The notes under the pieces are model-generated. The model made no database searches and was not told the origin of the DNA. It saw only the letters and a list, made by a program, of their open reading frames with translations. 64,000 nt of DNA from Fulvia fulva (Eukaryota > Ascomycota > Dothideomycetes > Mycosphaerellales > Mycosphaerellaceae). Of the stretch, positions 9,310 to 19,276 are shown in pieces. Positions within the stretch are counted from its first letter, which is position 1. Each line of letters starts with the position of its first letter. A program made the translations under genes and the position numbers. The stretch is from assembly GCF_020509005.1 (NCBI RefSeq), contig NC_063020.1:1302001-1366000 (forward strand). Reading direction: 5' to 3'.

Positions 9310-10697
9310 TAGCGGGTGCGGGGTCTAGGTACGTACTCGCGAGTTTAAGTAAATATACGCTAGTATAGTAATAAAACTAGAACTTATTAATAGCCTTTTA
9401 TCCTTAGATAGATAGTTAATCCGAGAGAACAAACTAGACCCTAGAATAGTATCTACGTATCTTTACTAACTACGCGTAAGATAACTAGGTAGATTAGCTT
9501 CTAAGCGCCGAGTTTACGTTAAACAACTATACTTTAGCGACTATAGGGATGACCCCCTTCTTTATAAATACGGGACGTTATCCCCGTATAGACTTTAAGT
9601 AAGTAGATCGCCTAGCTATAACTCGATAGGCTTTGCTACTAGTTAAGGTAGTAGAGGACTTTACCGACAAGATAAGGGACTATTATATATATAAAGGAAG
9701 TCTTAGTATAGCTATAAGCGGTATATAGCTTTAGTAGCGTACGGATAGCGGATTAAGCGAATAAGCACTATATACCTATACTAGATTTTCAAGCTAGCGA
9801 AAAGGTGTTTCTTAACTTACGACACATCGCAATACGTCGCCTATCTAAGAAGCTCGATAGTAAACGACTCGGCCCTTGACCGTCCTTAAGCGTATCGGCC
9901 GACGATCTTACCGTATCGACCTATCCCCGTACCCCGACATAAAAGTATATAATATGTTCTACTCTAGCCTCCTCACACGCGACTCGGACGACCCGATGCC
10001 CGGTCAGCGCATACTACCACCTCCGCGGATCGAAATCGCCCGAGACGACGGACTTACGTAAGAGTAGGAAGTGGACAAGGTACTCGACGTAGTAGTGAAG
10101 TATAAGAACAAGCAAGTATAGTACACTATGCTTTACAAGAGCGGCGAACAATAGACCTAGCGATAGGATGATCTGATACCTAGGTGCGAAGAGATACTGG
10201 CTGAGTTCTACGCCTAACATCCGAATAAGCCGAAGCCACCTGTCGGGCTGCCTGAAGCGCCATCTCTGTATGGCCTTACAGTGATTGAAAAAGGTCTACC
10301 GCCGGACGCTGCCACATCCAGACCTGTGCGCGTAACAGACGAAGGTGACATGGTTAGGCACAACTCAGCGCCAACCCCAGTATATGAGCAAGGAAAACAG
10401 ATTGACGGCTTCACAGCCGTTCAGCGCACCGCACGGATGCGACAACTAGCATATGATGAGCAAGCACAAAGACGCACCACACCTGGCAATGCTAGCTCTG
10501 CACCGCGCGCACAGACTCTGAATGGTACAACAGTCGCAGGAGCTCCTTCTTTTGGAGGGGGGGGTACTGTCACGCATGAAGGTGCGCGTGCACAGGCAAC
10601 GCGCTACCCCGCAGTGAATAGCTCGGCGCCGGATCAACATTTATCCGGGCTTGGCGCGCATTCAAATAGCTCGCGCATCTCGCGCTCTTCTTCGTAG
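9310..10697 (+). pseudogene. Ty3/gypsy Pol C-terminus: integrase core end, integrase tail, chromodomain
   Basis: From about 9390, plus-strand translation with RIP stops gives IDSxSERTNQTLExYLRIF and LLSAEFTLNNYTLATIGMTP, the end of a retroviral-type integrase core. Then come the GPFPVLKRIG-type tail (LKRIGRRSYRIDLSPYPDIK, from about 9885) and an HNVFHSSLL-like segment (YNMFYSSLLTRDSDD). A chromodomain remnant follows at about 10062-10220 (EVDKVLDVVVKYKNK ending EILAEFYAxHPNKP). The same frame stays open from 10227 to the stop at 10697 as a non-damaged Ala/Ser/Gln-rich tail. Upstream Pol and the 5' LTR are missing, so this is a truncated copy. Stops map to expected Trp and Gln codons, indicating RIP. 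Confidence 0.88.
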
Positions 10698-10933
10698 ATC
10701 CGAATTGCAACTCGTCTACTACCTCACTGTGACAGATATTTAGAAAGGTTAGTTATCTAATTCTCGAGTAATATGATTAAGTAGTCATAGTGTTATAATA
10801 TAGTAATATTCGTAAGTACCGCGTGAGTAAAGAGGCGCGTTTAGCTATTAGACCGTACGTAGTAAACAGATCTACGCGTTCTTATTAGCTCAATTCACTG
10901 ACTAAGCTACAGCTACGCTAAAAGTTAGTCAGA
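10698..10933. other. AT-rich, RIP-like tail of the Ty3/gypsy fragment, possible LTR remnant
   Basis: After the Pol tail there is a TA-rich stretch with few CA or TG steps. It starts near TGTGACAG (10728) and ends near TTAGTCA (10931). The TG...CA ends and the placement after Pol suggest a degraded 3' LTR of roughly 200 bp. There is no matching upstream copy in the window to prove it. No gene is seen. Confidence 0.4.
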
Positions 10934-10975
10934 ACCCGCTAAAAGCGGGTGGCTTGCGGCCGGCTGAAAGCCGGC
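10934..10975. other. Two adjacent GC-rich 7-bp hairpins at the edge of the transposon block
   Basis: ACCCGCT-aaa-AGCGGGT occupies 10934-10950 and GCCGGCT-gaa-AGCCGGC occupies 10959-10975. Both are perfect 7-bp stems with 3-nt loops, 8 nt apart, at the junction between RIP-type sequence and normal DNA. They could belong to the end of the element or to a small inverted-repeat element. Confidence 0.7.
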
Positions 10976-11566
10976 AGCGCTCTTTGCTGCCCGTACGGGG
11001 GTGAAAATGGAGGTAGGGCCTTCCGAATAGAGGTCATGCAACACCATCGAGATTGGAGACCATGGTATCGATTGGTCCCATTGTACGATTTCGAGGGGTC
11101 CTGGCAGAATGACATTGGCCCGAGTGCGAAGTTGCGCGAACTCCAGTGCAAGTGCTTTCTCGTTCTCGGCCCAAGTAGTTCGGTCTCGGGTATATGTGGT
11201 TCGTATGGGCAAGGCCCCGGTAAGGCTCCGATGTTGTAAGACATCTACATACTAGACTGACCAGGACATGCGAGAAGGATCGTGATGTGTATATCGCGGC
11301 ACAAGGCTTTTCTGGCATCGCCTCCGAAGGCAATTCAAAGCGATGTTGTCTGCTGTACGGAACATTTCGGTTCAGTGAAGATGGATCTTCGGCCATTCCT
11401 TCATTGGGCAACTAAACGCGATTTGGTGCACAGAGTAGTTGTCGGTGCTTGTGTGTCGTTACGCTGTTGCCTTGGCTGAGAGAAAACAGCGAGCATCGTG
11501 GAAAGACCGACACGCTTGGAGAGACACTGACGAACCTTGAAATCTGCATTGTTGCCGAAGATAGAA
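10976..11566. other. Stretch without a supportable gene
   Basis: Normal base composition. Several overlapping frames of 65-125 codons occur on both strands but none shows a recognisable domain or a splice-consistent model. A minus-strand frame at 10925-11212 looks somewhat protein-like in its first half but runs into the hairpin sequence, so it was not called. Confidence 0.5.
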
Positions 11567-11695
11567 CTTGAAGTGGAGTCAGAGCAAGTGCTTGAAGTGG
11601 AGACAGGCACAGACCTTGGAGTGGAGTCAGAGAAAATGCTTGAAGTGGAGTGAGAGACAGACCTTGGAGTGGGGTCAGAAATGTGGCTTGAAGTG
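11567..11695. repeat. 24-bp minisatellite, about 5.4 units
   Basis: Units of the form CTTGAAGTGGAGTCAGAG plus six variable bases repeat at an exact 24-bp period, with CTTGAAG and CTTGGAG alternating. Because 24 is divisible by three, minus-strand frames through it encode octapeptide repeats, for example Ser/Thr-rich SDSTPRSV-type units in one frame and TPLQxLxL units in another. No gene model is certain here, so coding status is open. Confidence 0.85.
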
Positions 11696-11926
11696 TTGCC
11701 AGGTATTTCGCCACCAGGTCCCGTTTTCCATGTGTTGAAGGACTTTCGAGCGTTGACGAGGGACCTGACCGGGCGTGGCCGCATTATAACCAAAAGGCGG
11801 TGCAGCCACCGTTGTGTACCTTGCCTCTTCAACCTGATGTCCAGCGCATGCCTCCAGCGCCTCCTGCCCCGAGCCAAACGACAACAGCTGCATCTCTTCA
11901 AGCACCTGCTCTTCTAGGACGACTGC

Positions 11927-12349
11927 CTAGCCCAAGCCACCTCCATCCTGTAGATACTTCCTAGATGTACACACGACGATTCGCTGTATCTTGCTACACT
12001 GTGCAGGACCCATCTTGATAAGCAGTTCCTGCATCATCGGAAAGAGGCGGGCCTCCATAGTTCTTGTGGTAGAAGTCCAGCGACAGGCACCGGAGAAGGG
12101 ATTCCCATCTTGCCGCTGTGATGATGGTCAAATATCCCAGAACGTGGTCAGCATCTCGTTGCGGATTCGTCTGCAGGTCGCGAGGCATCTGACGGGGATC
12201 CGCCAGTCATCGCCTTTTAGCAGCTGGCCGTAATCGAGACTGAGCTCGTGGCATGATTCCTGCACGATGAGCTCGTAGATCTGAATGCGCAGCTCTGCTG
12301 GGAGAGAAAGAACGTCGTTGCGCGCTTGACTTGGGGACAGATTTTCCAT
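11927..12349 (-). pseudogene. 2EXR/F-box-like ORF, probably broken
   Basis: A minus-strand frame starts at ATG 12349 and encodes 73 aa with LPAELRIQIYELIV at residues 17-30, the conserved opening of fungal 2EXR/F-box-like proteins, followed by a Cys/Arg-rich helix. It stops at 12128. Protein-like sequence continues as WESLLRCLSLDFYHKNYGG in another frame and then as MMQELLIKMGPAQCSKIQRI back in the first frame, ending at 11927. Two compensating frame changes without good splice sites suggest a decayed gene, although an unrecognised intron is possible. The start lies only 30 nt past the stop of the PCI gene on the same strand. Function in this family is generally unknown. Confidence 0.45.
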
Positions 12350-12379
12350 TCACGGCTTGCGAATTGTTTGAGTACGCCA

Positions 12380-15300
12380 TCAGGACGCTCCGACCTGCCT
12401 CAATCCAGCCAAATTGATCACCTTCCCGGCCATCGCGCCTCCCGTTGCCATGCTCCCAGGCGCCCCCGTTTGCCACCCAGGAATTTCGTTATAACCCTCC
12501 TCCTGACTCACCTTTTGCTCAAGCACTCTCCAAGGCTGTGGGAAACCCGCAGCAAGCGCATCACCGCCCGCGTTCCTCACACCCATGATCGAGAACTTGT
12601 GCTGTCGATGCGCGATGAAGCCTCTCAGCAGACCTTGATCCACTAGCGATGCGAGGATCGACTCGATCTGTCGCACGTCGGGCAGTCTTTCCGCTTCTGC
12701 TTGATCTTCTGCGCCGTCTAGGTCGGGGTCGATGTAGGTTTCGTCTTCGGGTCGGCGTGATTGCTTCTCGAGAGCTGATAAGGCTGCTACGAGATCGTCG
12801 AGGTCGAATGTCACAGCTGCTCGTGGGTTGTTCGGGTCGAACTTTGTTCCATTAAGGATAAAGATCTTGCGTACGAGACTTCGCCACACGAGGATTTCGC
12901 ATCTGTTTTTGAGTTGTAGCAGTATGCGAAAGTGAAGGAACCAATCTGAGTGTGGGTTTTCGAGGCTCATGTGCTGACGGAAAAGTGCAAGGTTTCCAGA
13001 TCGGATGGCTTGCATCAGCGGGAAGAAGCGCTCCTGCAGACCCTGCGCCTCAGGTCGTTGGAAGATTGCTTGACTTGGGAAGCGGCCGACGATGAGGCTG
13101 CTGGCAATCAGGAACACCAGTATGTAGCGTCGCTGCTTTACACTGTGATCTTGTGCAGAGCACTCGTCGTATGCTTGCTGCAAAGCTTGGCGAGCTCGTT
13201 CGAAGTGGTTGTTCTGGAACCAGAATCTGCCCAGGTAGTAGAGGTATGTGATGCGATCACGCCTAGAGTAGGCGGAGATTGGCATTGTTGTCGAGCCGAT
13301 GCTCTGAAACACCAAAGTAGCGTTTTTGAAACTGCGGCATTGGAAGTAGATTTTGAGGCAGATGTTGGCGAGATTGTAGGCGCCACGTTGCTTGCCTTCA
13401 ATCTTGCCGTCTCTGGTCACTTTGGACGCTCGATCAGTGACGCAGTTCGATAGAGCTGGCCTAATGAACTCCACCGCACGCTCAGGGAGCGTTCGTGCTT
13501 CGTTCTCGTTTGTATTCTCGGTGATCTGGGCTGACTTGAGATGCGCGATGAGGTGAGGTTGCTTGTCGAGGCCTATAGCGAGTCGAGACATGGCTTTGGC
13601 TGCGGACATGACTGTACCAAGCACCAGATGTCCCAGCTGGGCATGTGTGAGGGCGCTGTTGGCCTTCTTCTGAAGCTCAACGAGCAGCTCGTACGTCTGG
13701 AGGTACTTGCTCTGGTCCATATCGACGTCTCTCAGAAAGCTGAGATACTGCGCCACGAATCTGATGAACTGCGACCAGCTCGGACTTCCGTTAACTCCAT
13801 CTCGAGCATGACTGAGCACATGCCTGCACTTCTCTTCGAGTACCTCCTCGGAGCCTGGCGGAAAGTTTTGTTGCAGCTCTGAGATCAGCTTGTTGTACAT
13901 GTCCGAGTATGGCGGCTCGATGACCATGTAGTCTGTGATTCCCGCTTCGTTGTCCGCCTTGATGAAGCCATTGATAGCGACGAGAAACTGGCCCAGAATG
14001 GGAGTTCCTGACTGAGTTTGCGGTGGCATGCTGGGCACGTCGGCAATATTTCGTCGTGCTAGGAAATCCCGCTTGAGTTGTTCCTTCAATCCAGCTTCTC
14101 TCTGCTCGGAGGCTTTCTGCTCCAGGGCTCTCTGCTCGGAGGCTCTCTGCTCAGATTCTCTCTGCTTGCTGATATGGTTGTAGAATTGATTTTGTTGTTC
14201 GTATCGCCCGTTTTGCGACTCGAAGACTTGATTTGCAAAAGTCGCAGCCGCTGGCGCCTGACCAAACGCTGGATTCCACTGCGTTGAATCCACTCGACTA
14301 ACAATATCAAGATCCTCGTCGACCTCGGGCGATGCGTCAAGTAAGTCGATATCTTCGTCCTGATTCACGACCTGAGGGTCGCCACCAAGTTGTACCGCCG
14401 CGCTCGGGTCGTTGCCGCCGTATGCGCCCAGTCCTGTCGACGACGATGGAAATGTGCATCGAGTATTGAAGTTTGAGCTGTTTAGTGAAGTGGCGAGTGG
14501 ATGATTCTGTCCGGATGTGCTCGCTTCTGTCCCTAAAGCTCCGCTTGGAGGTATGTTACTCGAGCCGGTGTTACTCGCGAAGTTCGTGGACGGCCGATTG
14601 TCTCCAAAGCCGGCAGGCCTAGCGGTCCAAGGTGTAGGGGGCGGTGCAGTGAAATGTTGGTGATTCGCCCAAGGTGTAGATGGCGGTGCAGTGGTCTGTT
14701 GTTGACTCGGCAAAGATGTATGTGCAGGTGAAAACACCGCCGCCGCCGCAGAAAGATTGCTCGCGCGCGGCGTCCAGCTCGAAACAGGAATCGCTGAAGT
14801 CGGTCTCTGTTCACCTCCCTTCACTCCCGCTCCGTCACTCCAAGGACTCGCCTCAACACCCCCAAATCCCAATCCACCAGTCGAAGTCCCAAAAGCTGCA
14901 GCGGCACCTTTAATCGGAAACCCAGGTCTCACACTCTCACCAGTCCCAAGAACCCTCCCTCCCAATGGCACTTCTGGCCAATTAAGGCCAGGCTTCTTAA
15001 ACCCCTCCTCCTTCCCTCCAAACACAGTGACGCCAGGCCCAAACAAAGACCCCTTACCCCCAAGCGCACCCGGCCCAAACCTCCCAACACCCACCTCCCC
15101 GATATCCCTAACAACCCTCTCCGTCCCCGGTATCAAAAATGCCGGCACCTCGTCGTCGTCGTCCTTCTTAGCGGTCCCGTAATACGGCGCAGTCTTCCAA
15201 TTCGGCAGCGGTAGCTCCTTCTCCTTCTCCTTCGTAGGACTCGGGCTTGGTGTATTGCCTTTTTCAATCTGAGCTTGTGTCGGACGCGTTATGTTCAGAG

Positions 15301-15385
15301 GTGCCGGCCTTCGGTTAGTTCGGACTCGGGTTTGCCCCGCTGTGCCGAGGCGGCGGCGGCGCTGGGCTGGGGTTTCTTCTGGCAT
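12380..15385 (-). CDS. PCI-domain protein, Thp1/PCID2-like (putative TREX-2 mRNA export subunit)
   Basis: Intronless 1,001-aa ORF. About residues 1-400 are low-complexity, rich in Gly, Ser, Pro, Thr and Phe-Gly-like motifs (AFGTSTGGLGFGG, PGVTVFGG). A Gln/Glu/Arg-rich helix of repeated SEQRA-type units follows at about 410-440. The C-terminal half is a TPR-like/PCI module: RITYLYYLGRFWFQNNHFER, QRRYILVFLIASSLIVGRFPS, then MQAIRSGNLALFRQHM and a winged-helix tail. This matches the PCID2/Thp1/CSN12 family. In yeast and animals Thp1/PCID2 acts with Sac3 at nuclear pores in mRNA export. CSN12, a COP9-associated relative, is the alternative, but its members are usually shorter. The disordered N-terminal extension is unusually long. 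The start codon is the first ATG of the frame. Confidence 0.78.
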   Translation of the reverse strand: MPEETPAQRRRRLGTAGQTRVRTNRRPAPLNITRPTQAQIEKGNTPSPSPTKEKEKELPLPNWKTAPYYGTAKKDDDDEVPAFLIPGTERVVRDIGEVGVGRFGPGALGGKGSLFGPGVTVFGGKEEGFKKPGLNWPEVPLGGRVLGTGESVRPGFPIKGAAAAFGTSTGGLGFGGVEASPWSDGAGVKGGEQRPTSAIPVSSWTPRASNLSAAAAVFSPAHTSLPSQQQTTAPPSTPWANHQHFTAPPPTPWTARPAGFGDNRPSTNFASNTGSSNIPPSGALGTEASTSGQNHPLATSLNSSNFNTRCTFPSSSTGLGAYGGNDPSAAVQLGGDPQVVNQDEDIDLLDASPEVDEDLDIVSRVDSTQWNPAFGQAPAAATFANQVFESQNGRYEQQNQFYNHISKQRESEQRASEQRALEQKASEQREAGLKEQLKRDFLARRNIADVPSMPPQTQSGTPILGQFLVAINGFIKADNEAGITDYMVIEPPYSDMYNKLISELQQNFPPGSEEVLEEKCRHVLSHARDGVNGSPSWSQFIRFVAQYLSFLRDVDMDQSKYLQTYELLVELQKKANSALTHAQLGHLVLGTVMSAAKAMSRLAIGLDKQPHLIAHLKSAQITENTNENEARTLPERAVEFIRPALSNCVTDRASKVTRDGKIEGKQRGAYNLANICLKIYFQCRSFKNATLVFQSIGSTTMPISAYSRRDRITYLYYLGRFWFQNNHFERARQALQQAYDECSAQDHSVKQRRYILVFLIASSLIVGRFPSQAIFQRPEAQGLQERFFPLMQAIRSGNLALFRQHMSLENPHSDWFLHFRILLQLKNRCEILVWRSLVRKIFILNGTKFDPNNPRAAVTFDLDDLVAALSALEKQSRRPEDETYIDPDLDGAEDQAEAERLPDVRQIESILASLVDQGLLRGFIAHRQHKFSIMGVRNAGGDALAAGFPQPWRVLEQKVSQEEGYNEIPGWQTGAPGSMATGGAMAGKVINLAGLRQVGAS

Positions 15386-15799
15386 GGTTTATGACCAACA
15401 TACATACTTCGATAGCAGAGTAACAGGGGAAGTGTAAATAATGGTGCTTTCGCAGGAGTATGAAGTTGTAGCAGCGTTTGTTCTCGTCTGTCCATATGCG
15501 GCGATCCGTTCTCTCTGTTGCATTGTTCGAGGTCCTCCCAAGCATTGACAGACATCGGCCTACATCTCAATGATGCCACTGACACTGATCGAAACCACCC
15601 ACTTCACTTTGCAAGATTAATGGAAAAGATAGGAAGATGTTTCAACCTTTGCGAGCATGGTTAACAGATACTACAAGCGCAACATGTTTGCTCTTCATGT
15701 TTCTGAGAGGACACAGTATGCACATCTAAAAGCTACAGACAACTTAGAACGCCTTCGCTATTTCCGCACAGATACTATATTTCGTTCAAGATAGAAAGC
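15386..15799. other. Intergenic, upstream region of the PCI gene
   Basis: About 410 bp between the start of the PCI gene and the candidate 3' exon of the SH3 gene, both on the minus strand. It should hold the PCI promoter and the SH3 gene terminator. No convincing motif or ORF was seen. Confidence 0.5.
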
Positions 15800-16136
15800 T
15801 CAATTCTCGCCACTCTGCGACTGCCAGGACGTCTTGCGCAAGCCTCTCGACTCGCCTCTCTCCTTGACCGTGGCCGCCCTCTGGTTTGGCCGCTTACTTG
15901 AGCGTTTGGGTACTGGTGGTATAGGCAAGGCCGGGAGCGGTTTGTTGAGAAGCTCAGCAAGTGGAACAGGCGCGGTCTGGCTTCGTTTCAAGATTTCGTT
16001 AAAGCCTGGAACAGGCTCAGAGGCCTTCTTCGCCGCATCATTGGAGTCGAAGCGTCCGATGTTTGGGTCGACAGAGTAAGGCGGCCCGGCAGCAGCAGAT
16101 GGTTCGCGAGTATCGCCGGCAGGTGAAGTAGAATCG
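15800..16136 (-). other. Candidate alternative 3' exon of the SH3 membrane protein gene
   Basis: A 112-codon open frame ends at 15800 and reads as Pro/Ser-rich protein (DPNIGRFDSND, KPLPALPIPPVP, then a basic tail). It has no start codon of its own. A donor GTAAGC at 16252 and an acceptor TTAG ending at 16137 join exon 2 of the SH3 gene to this frame in phase, skipping the TAA at 16249. Use of this exon would replace the last residues and extend the protein from 561 to 672 aa. Confidence 0.5.
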
Positions 16137-16248
16137 CTAACATTCCAACCCCGTATGTTTAGCTAGTCGTGGAGATCGACACGTAATTCGTCAACGCAAG
16201 GAAAAGGATCGCTGAAGGACCTATCAGCACGATGTGGCCCAAATGGGC

Positions 16249-17984
16249 TTACATCGCCTGGCCAGGCACTGGCTTCCTCTCTATCTTCGCCGGGGCGCCA
16301 CCCGTTGAAGTTGAAGCCTCCCCATTCGACGACGTCGGCGATGGGGATCGGGTTCCTTGGCTCGGTGTGAGTGGGCGAGGCACGATCGGTCCTTGGTGCA
16401 TTGGTCCGTTTGGGCCCGGTGGGTTGGAAGGGCCGCTAGGACCTTGAGAAGTGCCCGGACGAGAGCCCTGGGGAGGAGGTCCTTGGGGACGTGGCTTGAC
16501 GGGGAGCTTCGAAAGGCAAGTGCGTGGTGCAACACCTTGTTGGCTACGGTCCATCCTAATGCAAAGAGCCTGCGAAGTGTTAGTGGAAAGTTGCCGAGAC
16601 AGTATGGCAGTGTACTCACCCAACCATCATCGTACTCGTGAAGCATGCGAACAAGCTGTCCGCTGATAAGCTCAAGCTCATCCTCCATGCTTGGCTTGAA
16701 GTCGAGCTGAACACGGTGAACATTGTTCGGGCCACGTGGTGGAGGGGGTCCTCGAGGAGATCCAGCAACAGGCACAGCGGCAGCAGTTCCAAATCTGGTC
16801 GACTTTGGTGTTGCTGGGTCGCTGCCTTCCCAGGATGACTTTGGACTGTGCTTCTTGTTGGCCATGACAGCGGCACCTGCTGCGACACCAGCCGCCCTTG
16901 CAGCATCCTGAGAGTCGTTCGATCGCTTGCCCTCGGGCTCATCGAAAGGATTCTGCGGTGGGGTGTTCGATCGTGCTTGCTTTTCTGCTGTTGCATCATC
17001 GAACGGATTTTGCTGAGCACCAGCTGGTGTGCGTTCCCAGCCAGACGTTCGCTTTTGGGCACCTGCAACCTCCAAGTTGTTCCCGGTGTTTCTGTTCTGA
17101 GCGTTGTTGTCCCCGATGTTGGGTAGGAATTGAGTGACGGGTCGGAGACTGAGACGTGGAGCGGTTGAAGTAGTGCGAGAAGAACGAACACTTGCAGGCA
17201 CCTTCTCGGTCATGGACGAGTCGCGCCTGCCTGAACCCATGGCATCCATTGCTGGGTCGCGAGGACCGCCAGCTTCTACGCGTCGTGCACCGGCATCAGC
17301 AAAGCTGCCGTGCTTTTCGTTGAGCATGTCTTCCTGCTGTTTGGTGTTCCTCTTTCTACGCCAGCAGAAGAAGATCAGGCCGCAGGCCGCGGCAATTGCA
17401 AGAATGATTCCGAAGGCAAGGCCAGCCTTTGCGCCACCAGACATTTCGCTGCCGGACTGCTCGATTTGTGCATTGGAGGAAGTGCTGGCGGTTGCTGCGC
17501 GTGTAGCTTGAACTGGGGTGCCTCCAAGACGCGTTGCGGCAACGCTTGAGGAGGCCAATGCTGCACCCTGAAGAGAAGTCGCCAGAGTAGACTGCGCGCT
17601 GGACTTGGGAGTCACAACGGCAACTGGGGTGGCCGAAGCACCGACTCCGTTACCCGCGTTGTACTCAGACATAGCAGAGCTATACGAGGCCATGGCCGAG
17701 GCATATGACGCATCATCTGTGGACTGAGCTGCAGAATCGGCTGTTGGAGTTACGCCTATGGTAGAGTACACGGCGGCTCCAGAGAAGGTCTGTGGGAGCG
17801 TCACGTAGACCACGGAGACGCCTCCACTGTCGCGGGAATCGTCCTGTGTTGTCTGCTCGAAGCCGTCGGGAACATGCATTCTTGGTTGATCGCCATGGCT
17901 GTCGCGCTTGTGCATTGCCAGATGGTTCCTCGCGTCGGCATCCCTCAAGACGCGGCCCGCGTTGTGTCGTTTGTGGAGACCCAT
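16249..17984 (-). CDS. Single-pass membrane protein with cytoplasmic SH3 domain
   Basis: Two exons, 17984-16620 and 16569-16249, with a 50-nt intron (donor GTGAGT, acceptor CGCAG), give 561 aa. A Ser/Ala/Thr-rich region (about residues 50-175) looks like a glycosylated outer stalk. A transmembrane helix follows (AGLAFGIILAIAAACGLIFF) with the stop-transfer CWRRKR, then a long disordered tail with NPFDD/NPFDE motifs. The SH3 domain is VHRVQLDFKPSMEDELELI through HEYDDGW, joined by the intron to ALCIRMDRSQQGVAPRTCL, so the splice falls inside the fold. Without splicing the domain is destroyed, which supports the intron. The tail ends KPVPGQAM. Architecture resembles Fus1/Sho1-like fungal adaptors. 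Partners are unknown. No classical signal peptide is evident at the chosen ATG. Confidence 0.85.
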
Positions 17985-19276
17985 GTCGAATCTCGGTATC
18001 GTCGGTCGGAATTGTCGGGGTGTTTTCGATGGGTGACGAGGCGTGCTGCCGTCGGGCGTGAGACGCGCTCAGCTGAAGTCGGAGAATCACTCGAAGGTGG
18101 TAAGATGGATGTATATGGCGGCTAGATGAGGAATGCAGGCGGCGAGCGTGCAGTCGTCTAGACCTGCTGTTGTGGTGTCGCGAGGAATGTGAGATGGCTT
18201 CGCCCAGCAGTAATATTCGGAATCGAAGGAAGGAGTGGCCGCGATCTCAGTCCGCCGATGAACGAAGGGCGGCGGACCAGCGTTGTCGCAGAGAGGGTGG
18301 TGAAGGAGTGTGGGCGCCGGGCGAGGGCGTCTGTTGCGGTGGCTTCGACGACGGTGTGGTGTGTTGCGAGCAGCAGACAAGGAGAGCGAGCGGCGGAGAG
18401 TGCTTCGAGCGGGTGGCCGCGCACAAGCCATGCTCATTAAACTAGCTCCACGGTACCTGCATGTGGCGCAGGGATCGTCGCACTGCGATAGCACATGATT
18501 GGTGTGCCTCCCGAAGGCGTCGTAACGCTAGCTATTTTAGCACGGCCGCATTCGCCAACCCAGCAACGCGATCACGTCGACGACAGCAGCGCATAATTCG
18601 ATAAGGCTGCTGCATCTTCCTTCTACTCTTCACGCGTGCAGCGTTGTCCATCCGTCAAGGTTGTGATGCTCGCGTGGGCGATGACGGCGACGCGACTGCT
18701 ACATCTCCGTGGCGAGCATGTCAACGGTGTCGACGCTTCGTCTCACTGCTGATGATGCTTTCGGCGTCGAGCCGCTCGATCCTGTTCCAGCACAGTAGTC
18801 AGGGGCCACGACACACAACGTGCTACAGTACTCTCTCTTGACGTGTGGAACCGCGACCGCACAGATATCGAGGGTACACTGGTACCGCGGGACGGCATCG
18901 AAGCGTTCATCCACTCTGCATATGCAGCATATCCCGGATGCGTTCGCGGGCTATCTTGTTGTCTGGGTGAGCGTGGACAGCACGCTCCGCAGACGACTGC
19001 ACAACATGGCTGAAATGGCTGTGCAGCGCAGCAGCAGCGACATGATCCGACGCATGGATCGCAGCGCAAAGACGCCAACACAAAGTGGTAGGAGCTGAGC
19101 TGAGCTGTGTGAGGTGCACAGTGCACTGACCCCACGAAACGATATTGATGACACAGATGACTCCACTGCGAATATGTTTCTGCAGAAACAACACCACGAC
19201 CTCACGCAACGTCTGGCTTTCAGACAGATATCATCACCAGAATGCTGCCTTCGCCTTCACCTCCACCCATGGACGC
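17985..19276. other. Intergenic, no supportable gene
   Basis: About 1.3 kb between the SH3 gene start and the HET gene end, both on the minus strand. Many overlapping frames of 60-145 codons exist but none has a recognisable domain. It presumably contains the SH3 gene promoter and the HET gene terminator. Confidence 0.5.

Noticed and set aside
10281..10697. Stand-alone 138-aa gene
   Set aside because: It is in the same frame as the preceding integrase/chromodomain remnant with no promoter gap; best read as the tail of that Pol.
10925..11244. Minus-strand frames of 95-101 codons next to the twin hairpins
   Set aside because: Partly translated hairpin sequence, overlapping in several frames, with no domain or splice logic.
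12649..14287. Long plus-strand ORFs opposite the PCI gene, up to 167 codons
   Set aside because: Antisense shadows of a 1,001-codon gene with recognisable domains.
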